A stretch of DNA of 11,943 nt. Origin: Pseudomonadota bacterium. Its GTDB lineage: Bacteria; Desulfobacterota; Desulfobacteria; Desulfobacterales; Desulfobacteraceae. This document shows positions 7,576 to 11,943 of this stretch, piece by piece (position 1 is the stretch's first letter; each line of letters starts with the position of its first letter). Below the pieces are notes generated by a model, which ran no database searches, was not told the origin of the DNA, and saw nothing but the letters and a program-made list of their open reading frames with translations. The stretch covers positions 1-11,943 of the forward strand of contig JAHIVS010000598.1 in the NCBI GenBank assembly GCA_018816605.1, read 5' to 3'. The position numbers were made by a program, and so were the translations under genes.

Positions 7576-7851
7576 ATGGCAAAAAAAACAATTAAAAAGG
7601 CGGTGGCGCTAAAATATGACAAACAAAAAGACGATGCCCCCAGGGTTGCTGCCAAGGGCCAGGGCAGGGTTGCAGAAAAAATCATTGAACTGGCAAAGAA
7701 ACACCATATCCCCATAAAAGATGATCCTGACCTCATCGAGGTATTGTCCTCCCTTGAACTAAATGAAGAAATCCCCTCGGAAATCTATGTGGCAGTGGCC
7801 GAGCTTTTGGCCTTTGTTTATTCAGCAAATGCCGGGAAAAGTTCTCCCTAG
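7576..7851 (+). CDS. fhlB: FhlB, stand-alone FlhB C-terminal domain homologue
   Basis: The 91-aa product matches the cytoplasmic C-terminal domain of the export-switch protein FlhB: KKAVALKYDKQKDDAPRVAA, KGQGRVAEKIIELAKKHHIP, then IPSEIYVAVAELLAFVY. It lacks the four-helix membrane part and the NPTH autocleavage site; the sequence begins where FlhB continues after NPTH (AVALKYD). Such FhlB/YlqH proteins (EscU/YscU/HrcU family) can partly replace the FlhB C-terminal fragment in some bacteria. A GGAG ribosome site follows the stop of the FliK-like gene. It is the last gene of this run, since the next gene is on the opposite strand. No convincing hairpin-plus-T-run terminator was seen downstream. 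Confidence 0.93.
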   Translation: MAKKTIKKAVALKYDKQKDDAPRVAAKGQGRVAEKIIELAKKHHIPIKDDPDLIEVLSSLELNEEIPSEIYVAVAELLAFVYSANAGKSSP

Positions 7852-7913
7852 TTTGGATTCGGTTTTGGTTAAAAACACCTCTGGAGACTCGGGACACTGC
7901 CGGATGGAATTCC

Positions 7914-8120
7914 TTAGCTTTCCGGATCCAGGGTATGATAGGAAAGCTTGTTGTGCCTTACCAGTTTGTTGCACTGGGAGCAGACGATATTAAAGTCTGA
8001 TACATCCCCTTTAAATAATTTAAAATTGCAAAAAGGGCAGAAATAATCTGTAAGTTCGACCGCTATCTTATTTCCGTTAAAGGGGGCCCCATTCCCATTA
8101 TTATCTGAATCGATTGTCAT
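7914..8120 (-). CDS. Small zinc-ribbon protein, Mu Com-like
   Basis: The product has 68 aa. It carries two Cys pairs, CPFC (28-31) and CSQC (47-50), 15 residues apart, the layout of a zinc ribbon. The core FKLFKGDVSDFNIVCSQCN resembles the Com family of phage Mu (C-x2-C, KxxxKG, then IxCxxC), whose founder is a zinc-finger translational activator of mom. The N-terminal 25 residues are polar (DSDNNGNG) and probably disordered. It runs against the direction of all neighbours and converges on fhlB, 62 bp apart. The upstream region on the minus strand shows only a weak ribosome site and no promoter I could defend. The spaced cysteines make chance coding unlikely. It could also be a general rubredoxin/zinc-ribbon domain, and its role is unknown. 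Confidence 0.7.
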   Translation of the reverse strand: MTIDSDNNGNGAPFNGNKIAVELTDYFCPFCNFKLFKGDVSDFNIVCSQCNKLVRHNKLSYHTLDPES

Positions 8121-8270
8121 TAAATTTCACTTTGTCTTTTAGGATTAAAAATTGTTTCTCTACCTATCATCTGAATGGAACTAAAGAGGCTTGTGTTTAG
8201 CCTTAAATCCAAGATTATGCAAGCTTATTTTTCTAGAGTGCTCCGGCACGAGGCATTTTATTGAAAAGAC

Positions 8271-8292
8271 CACACCCCGGAAAAATTTTCTT
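8271..8292 (+). repeat. 22-bp direct repeat, copy 1
   Basis: CACACCCCGG followed by AAAAATTTTCTT; identical to 8352-8373. The copies start 81 bp apart. Confidence 0.9.
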
Positions 8293-8351
8293 GTCGGCGT
8301 CAATTTTCAAAGCCTTTTTCTGTCGGTTTTTTGGCGAAGATGATTTTTTGA

Positions 8352-8373
8352 CACACCCCGGAAAAATTTTCTT
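8352..8373 (+). repeat. 22-bp direct repeat, copy 2, start of a possible hairpin
   Basis: Identical to 8271-8292. Here CCCCGGAAAAA (8356-8366) can pair with TTTTTTTGGGG (8379-8389) if two G-U pairs are allowed, leaving a 12-nt loop. Confidence 0.85.
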
Positions 8374-8407
8374 TGTGATTTTTTTGGGGCATCTGCCATG
8401 AAAAATA

Positions 8408-8421
8408 ATTGTAATTACAAT
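8408..8421. promoter_or_regulatory. Perfect 14-bp palindrome, candidate activator site for flgF operon
   Basis: ATTGTAATTACAAT reads the same on both strands, and a further TTACAAT half-site follows at 8425-8431. It is centred about 120 bp before the predicted sigma-54 transcription start, a usual distance for an enhancer-binding protein. The identity of the protein is unknown. Confidence 0.45.
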
Positions 8422-8509
8422 ATGTTACAATGTTTTGTCATGGGAATGGCGCCCGATTGTGCTGTGGCGGATCTGCCTGAACATCCCTTTTGTACGAAAA
8501 CAGGAGCCA

Positions 8510-8525
8510 TGGCACCTATATTGCA
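8510..8525 (+). promoter_or_regulatory. Sigma-54 (-24/-12) promoter for the flgFGAHI operon
   Basis: TGGCAC-N5-TTGCA matches the RpoN consensus exactly. The GG (8511-8512) and GC (8523-8524) are separated by the required 10 bases. Transcription should start near 8536, giving a 5' leader of about 45 nt to the flgF ATG at 8581. Sigma-54 control of rod and hook genes is known in many polar-flagellated proteobacteria. Confidence 0.85.
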
Positions 8526-8580
8526 ATTATTTTTTGTGACCCGGTTTTCTGAGACCCGGAATATTTTAATAGGAGATATC

Positions 8581-9276
8581 ATGATTCTTGAAATGACCCG
8601 TCCGGTTCAGGGGGGATTGCGGCAGGAACGAAAACTGGACGCGGTATCCAATAACATTGCCAATGTGGATACAACTGCTTTTAAAAAGGATGTCACAAGT
8701 TTTGACAAAAAATTTAAAGCCCAATTGAATCGGGATTTTTCCCAGGGAGATATTAAAACAACGGATAACCCCTTTGATGTGGCATTGGCCAGTCCTGGGT
8801 TTTTTAAGGTTGAAACAGGAGAGGGGATCCAATACACCCGCAGCGGAAGTTTTACCCTTGACAGCCAGGGCATATTGGTGGACATGAATGGCAATTCTGT
8901 TTTGGGACAGGGAGGTGCAATTTTTATAGACCCTGCCAATATTCAGGGTGAGGGCATTGAAATCAGCGGCACAGGCGAAATCCGCGTGGGCACAGAAATT
9001 GTGGATACCTTGGATATTGTGACCTTTGCAGATTTAAGCAAGCTGGAGAAAAAAGGACAAAATATTTATGCATATACCGGGAACACCGGTGATGAAATCC
9101 TGCCTGAAACTGTTGTTGTCAAACACATGGCCCTGGAAGGTTCCAATGTCCAGGTGGTGGATGAAATGGTAAAAATGATCGATTACCATAGAATGTTTGA
9201 AACCTTTACCAAATCAATGATGACCTTTGACGAAATTGACAGCAAGGCCATATCCGAGGTTGGAAGACCCCAGTAA
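8581..9276 (+). CDS. flgF: Flagellar proximal rod protein FlgF
   Basis: The product has 231 aa. It is a rod component of the basal body in the periplasm, exported by the flagellar type III system without a Sec signal. The N-terminal MILEMTRPVQGGLRQERKLD followed by SNNIANVDTTAFKKD is the Flg_bb_rod motif. The middle has NPFDVALASPGFFKV and YTRSGSFTLDSQG, as in all FlgE/F/G proteins. The C-terminal helix (NVQVVDEMVKMIDYHRMFE) packs with the N-terminal helix in this family. The start at 8581 is chosen over an in-frame ATG at 8398 because of the strong AGGAGA ribosome site at 8571-8576, the normal family N-terminus, and the promoter upstream. FlgG is its paralogue, 17 nt downstream. Confidence 0.95.
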   Translation: MILEMTRPVQGGLRQERKLDAVSNNIANVDTTAFKKDVTSFDKKFKAQLNRDFSQGDIKTTDNPFDVALASPGFFKVETGEGIQYTRSGSFTLDSQGILVDMNGNSVLGQGGAIFIDPANIQGEGIEISGTGEIRVGTEIVDTLDIVTFADLSKLEKKGQNIYAYTGNTGDEILPETVVVKHMALEGSNVQVVDEMVKMIDYHRMFETFTKSMMTFDEIDSKAISEVGRPQ

Positions 9277-9293
9277 CCATTAGGAGGTAAGAT

Positions 9294-10076
9294 ATGATCC
9301 GATCACTCTACTCAGGAGCCACCGGCATGGGGGCCCAGCAATTGAATACAGATGTCGTGGCAAATAACCTGGCCAACTCCAGTACTGCCGGGTTTAAAAA
9401 ATCAAAAGCCCATTTTGAAGATCTCATGTACAGAACCCTTTTAATTGCCGGCCAGACAACCCCTGGCGGCGGACAGGTTCCCACGGGTATCCAGATCGGG
9501 ATGGGGGTCAAGCCGTCGGGTGTCCAGAAAATATTTACCCAGGGAGATTACATGGAAACCGGGAATCGACTGGATTTTGCCATCCAGGGCCAGGGGTTTT
9601 TCAGGGTAGCCCACGGGGATGAAGACATGTATACCCGGGCGGGGGATTTTACCCTGGACAGTGACGGATTCATCACCACCCCCGGCGGCGACCGGCTGCA
9701 GCCCGAGATATCCATTCCCATAGAAGCCACCACCATTACCCTTCAGGCGGATGGCACCCTGACTATTTTTGCGGACAATGAAGACATCCTTGCCACTGAA
9801 AATGTTCTGGTCTCGACCTTTGTCAATCCCGGCGGTCTGTTTGCCGTGGGCCAGAATCTTTTCCGGCCCACGGAAGGTTCTGGGGCTGCGGTGGAAGGAA
9901 CCCCCGGAGAAAATGGTTCCGGCACCACCATCAACAACTATCTTGAACTCTCCAATGTCAGTGTGGTTGAGGAAATGGTCAATATGATCGTTGGCCAGCG
10001 AGCCTATGAAGCCAATTCCAAATCGGTTCAGACGGCCGACTCCCTGTTGAGCACTGCCAATGGACTAAAACGATAG
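9294..10076 (+). CDS. flgG: Flagellar distal rod protein FlgG
   Basis: The product has 260 aa, the usual FlgG length. It forms the distal rod that passes through the P and L rings. Seen: N-terminal MIRSLYSGATGMGAQQLNTD then VVANNLANSSTAGFKK; the FlgG-type insertion GGGQVPTGIQIGMGVKPSG; NRLDFAIQGQGFFRV; YTRAGDFTLDSDGFI; and the C-terminal LSNVSVVEEMVNMIVGQRAY followed by SKSVQTAD. A perfect AGGAGG ribosome site (9282-9287) lies 6 nt before ATG, suggesting strong translation, as expected for a rod protein needed in more copies than FlgF. flgA starts 6 nt after the stop. Confidence 0.97.
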   Translation: MIRSLYSGATGMGAQQLNTDVVANNLANSSTAGFKKSKAHFEDLMYRTLLIAGQTTPGGGQVPTGIQIGMGVKPSGVQKIFTQGDYMETGNRLDFAIQGQGFFRVAHGDEDMYTRAGDFTLDSDGFITTPGGDRLQPEISIPIEATTITLQADGTLTIFADNEDILATENVLVSTFVNPGGLFAVGQNLFRPTEGSGAAVEGTPGENGSGTTINNYLELSNVSVVEEMVNMIVGQRAYEANSKSVQTADSLLSTANGLKR

Positions 10077-10082
10077 GATGAA

Positions 10083-11087
10083 ATGAGACACTTTATATCA
10101 ATGGGGATATTTTTTCTGGTACCCTTTGCCGGTCTGGCAATAGGTGCCTGGATTTTTGTTTGTCCGCCGGTATTGGATGCAGAGACCCCTGGCCCCCGGG
10201 AAGTTAAGATCCGGGTAAAGGAAACAAGCCTGGTGCAGGGGCCTCAAATTCTGCTGGGCGAGGTTGCCCAGATCCAGGCAGGTCCTTTCTTGAAAGAGAT
10301 ATTACAAACAATGGAACTTGGGAATGCGCCCAAACCCGGGAAAATAAAACAATTGAACAAACCCCATCTTGACGCTTTGATCCACTCACAACCGGGCATG
10401 CCTGAAAATGTATCCATTGAAATACCTGAAAATATTTATGTGAAGCGGGACAGCCAGCAGATCCAGCAGCAGAAGGTCCAAGAGCAGGTGGAACGTTTTC
10501 TGTCCGATTACTTCAGGGATAAGGAATATGAACTGGAGCAGCTTTTGGTAAGGGATCTGGGCCTTTATCCCCAGGGAAATGTTGATTTGTCCGGGATATC
10601 CAGCAGCAGAATTGACAAGAATGGGAACCTTTCCCTTTTTATGGATATTTTGATAGATGGAAACCGGGAAGACAGAATCAGAATTTCAGGAAAGGTGGCT
10701 GTCTACGAAGATATTCTTTGTGCCAAAAGAAATCTGGCAAAGGGTGAGCAACTCCTTGGGACAGATGTTTATTCGGTCCGGAAAAACATATTCAGTTTGC
10801 GGGAAGAGGGTATCCGGACAATTCGGGAAATCGAAAATAAACGATTAAAAACCGGTATTAAAAAGAATGATTATATCAGCATTTCGGATCTCCAGGAAAT
10901 CCCTCTGATCCGGAAAGGGGATGTCATCACACTGGTTGCCAGGAGCAATCGCCTTTTGATTGCGACATCCGGCATCTCACAAGAGGATGGGTATGCAGAC
11001 CAGTTGATCCGGGTTGAAAATATAAGATCCGGGAAAATAGTTCGGGGTTTGGTGAAAGAAAAATCAACCGTGGAAGTGATCCATTGA
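10083..11087 (+). CDS. flgA: Flagellar P-ring assembly chaperone FlgA
   Basis: The product has 334 aa. FlgA is a periplasmic chaperone for assembly of the FlgI P ring. The N-terminus has a hydrophobic Sec signal or anchor (about 8-30) with possible cleavage near LDA-ET. The C-terminal part (about 213-334) is the SAF/beta-clip domain typical of FlgA: AKRNLAKGEQLLGTDVYSVR, then IKKNDYISISDLQEIPLIRK, GDVITLVARSNRLLIATSG, and RVENIRSGKIVRGLVKE. At 334 aa it is longer than the roughly 219-aa E. coli protein, owing to an extra N-terminal region (LLGEVAQIQAGPFLKEI) seen in other delta-proteobacterial FlgA as I recall. An AGGA ribosome site is 4 nt before ATG; an in-frame ATG at 10101 is an alternative. 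Its target gene flgI begins at 11851. Confidence 0.93.
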   Translation: MRHFISMGIFFLVPFAGLAIGAWIFVCPPVLDAETPGPREVKIRVKETSLVQGPQILLGEVAQIQAGPFLKEILQTMELGNAPKPGKIKQLNKPHLDALIHSQPGMPENVSIEIPENIYVKRDSQQIQQQKVQEQVERFLSDYFRDKEYELEQLLVRDLGLYPQGNVDLSGISSSRIDKNGNLSLFMDILIDGNREDRIRISGKVAVYEDILCAKRNLAKGEQLLGTDVYSVRKNIFSLREEGIRTIREIENKRLKTGIKKNDYISISDLQEIPLIRKGDVITLVARSNRLLIATSGISQEDGYADQLIRVENIRSGKIVRGLVKEKSTVEVIH

Positions 11088-11116
11088 TGCGAAATAATGT
11101 TGCAAAGGAAGGACCC

Positions 11117-11836
11117 ATGATACCCTGTTTCAAGTTTAAAAAGTCAATAATCGGTCTGGTTTTTATGGGGTTTTTGGCAGCAGGATGCGCCACAGGGGGC
11201 AGCCAGGATTCCTCCGGCCTTGCACTTCCGCCCGGGGGGAGCGTTGAACCGGCGCTGCCGGCAGATTATGCCCCAGACCAGGTGCACGAAGGCTCTTTGT
11301 GGACCACTAGCCGGGGGTCCTTGTTTGAGGATACAAAGGCCAATTATGTGGGGGATACGGTTATTATTGATATCGTGGAAAACGCCACCTCAAAAATGGA
11401 CGCCAACACCGAAACCGCCAGAAAGACGGGCATGGACATAGGGGTTCCATCCATTAATGTTCTGGGGTATGAAACCAACCTTGGCGGAGCCGGTGCGACA
11501 AAGCTCATTGGAACCGATTTTAGCAGCACTTTTTCCGGTGAAGGGAAGAGTGACAGAAGCGGACAGGTGACGGCTTCCATTGCTGCCAGGGTGACAGAAG
11601 TGCTTCCCAACGGCAACCTGAGCCTTTTCGGCAGGCGGGCAATGAAAGTGGACAACGAGGTCCAGTATATTGTTGTTTCAGGTGTCATCCGACCCAAGGA
11701 TATTTCGGCCACCAACAGGGTCCAGTCCACCTTTCTGGCAGATTCCCGCATTGAGTATTATGGCAAAGGGGCCCTGGCGGACAAACAGACCCCCGGATGG
11801 GGAACCCGGCTGATTGAAAATTTCTGGCCATGGTAA
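11117..11836 (+). CDS. flgH: Flagellar L-ring lipoprotein FlgH
   Basis: The product has 239 aa from the chosen start. FlgH forms the outer-membrane L ring around the rod, so the organism is a diderm. The N-terminus is a lipoprotein signal, with KFKK, a hydrophobic helix and the lipobox LAAGC; Cys24 would be lipidated. FlgH hallmarks follow: GSLWTTSRGSLFEDTKANYVG, DTVIIDIVENATSKMDA, SGEGKSDRSGQVTASIAARV, LPNGNLSLFGRRAMKVDNE, GVIRPKDISATNRVQSTFLA, RIEYYGKGAL. I prefer ATG 11117, with AAGGAAGGA just before it, over TTG 11084 or ATG 11087, which would overlap flgA and place eleven polar residues before the signal peptide. flgI follows after 14 nt. Confidence 0.95.
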   Translation: MIPCFKFKKSIIGLVFMGFLAAGCATGGSQDSSGLALPPGGSVEPALPADYAPDQVHEGSLWTTSRGSLFEDTKANYVGDTVIIDIVENATSKMDANTETARKTGMDIGVPSINVLGYETNLGGAGATKLIGTDFSSTFSGEGKSDRSGQVTASIAARVTEVLPNGNLSLFGRRAMKVDNEVQYIVVSGVIRPKDISATNRVQSTFLADSRIEYYGKGALADKQTPGWGTRLIENFWPW

Positions 11837-11850
11837 AAAGGAGAGCGTCA

Positions 11851-11943
11851 ATGCCCAAAAAGTCTCATATGCTGAAAACAGGTGTTCTGTCCTTTTTTCT
11901 GCTGGTCGGTTTCCTTTTTCCCGGTATGTCCCAAGCTGCCAGA
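11851..11943 (+). CDS. flgI: Flagellar P-ring protein FlgI, N-terminal 31 residues (3' end outside window)
   Basis: An open frame begins at ATG 11851 after a strong AAGGAGAG ribosome site (11838-11845) and runs off the window end. The 31 residues form a Sec signal peptide: basic MPKKSHMLK, hydrophobic VLSFFLLVGFLF, then a likely cleavage site SQA-AR. The mature FlgI of other bacteria begins near ARIKD, consistent with the last residues here. Identification rests mainly on position directly after flgH, where flgI is nearly always found, and on the presence of its chaperone flgA. Confidence 0.8.
   Translation, partial: MPKKSHMLKTGVLSFFLLVGFLFPGMSQAAR

Larger units (their letters stand above)
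8121..8580. other. Gene-free 460-bp regulatory gap before flgF
   Basis: No supported coding region. An open frame from ATG 8398 runs into flgF, but its first 61 codons show no flagellar similarity and contain the sigma-54 promoter, so they are not counted. The segment is A+T-rich with T runs. It holds a weak hairpin (AGGCT/AGCCT, 8187-8203), a duplicated 22-mer, a 14-bp palindrome and the flgF promoter, all listed separately. Confidence 0.7.

Noticed and set aside
7852..7930. Possible terminator between fhlB and the zinc-ribbon gene
   Set aside because: Only short stems (for example CCGGA/TCCGG at 7900-7925) without a following T run on either strand.
8187..8203. Small hairpin AGGCT/AGCCT
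   Set aside because: Five-base stem and no T run; could easily be chance.
8271..8373. CRISPR array
   Set aside because: Only two repeat copies, with a spacer of about 59 bp and no cas genes.
8447..8462. Second sigma-54-like site (TGGCGC then TTGT)
   Set aside because: The GC element is not at the required 10-base spacing from GG, and the match to TTGC fails.
8398..8580. N-terminal extension of flgF from ATG 8398
   Set aside because: The extra 61 residues do not match FlgF, and the stretch contains the sigma-54 promoter; the ribosome site and family N-terminus place the start at 8581.

Overview
The window is an almost continuous run of flagellar genes on the + strand, with one small minus-strand gene set into a gap. 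Gene content and order (flhA-flhF-flhG-fliA, a FliK/FhlB pair, then flgF-flgG-flgA-flgH) and a Gram-negative L/P-ring gene set point to a diderm of the Desulfobacterota type. The general feel is Desulfobacteraceae-like, but this is an inference from layout and protein style; I could not search databases.

Region 1 (3-7851) is a tightly packed operon whose genes overlap by 4-8 nt or lie within about 16 nt of each other. It starts inside flhA (export-gate subunit), then flhF and flhG (placement and number control GTPase/ATPase pair) and fliA (sigma-28). Next comes a large unusual gene (3877-5619), a small hydrophilic protein, a membrane-anchored coiled-coil/HTH protein resembling SwrB/DUF2802 proteins, a FliK-like hook-length protein and FhlB, a stand-alone FlhB C-terminal homologue.

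Region 2 (7852-8580) holds a convergent minus-strand gene for a 68-aa four-cysteine zinc-ribbon protein resembling phage Mu Com. After it come about 460 bp without a gene. This stretch contains a 22-bp exact direct repeat (two copies 81 bp apart), a perfect 14-bp palindrome, and a textbook sigma-54 (-24/-12) promoter ending about 55 bp before flgF.

Region 3 (8581-11943) is the rod and ring operon flgF-flgG-flgA-flgH-flgI (flgI cut off by the window end), probably driven by that sigma-54 promoter.

The most striking item is the 580-aa protein at 3877-5619. Its very acidic cytoplasmic part of about 405 residues carries seven clear and up to three weaker copies of a peptide matching the N-terminal CheY-P-binding segment of the switch protein FliM (pattern S-Q-x-[DE]-I-D-x-L-[LM]). 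One transmembrane helix and a periplasmic domain resembling FliL follow. It therefore looks like a FliL-type stator-associated protein with a multivalent CheY/switch-docking tail, an architecture I do not know from the literature. Part of the array arose by a 147-nt tandem duplication still about 93% identical at the DNA level.
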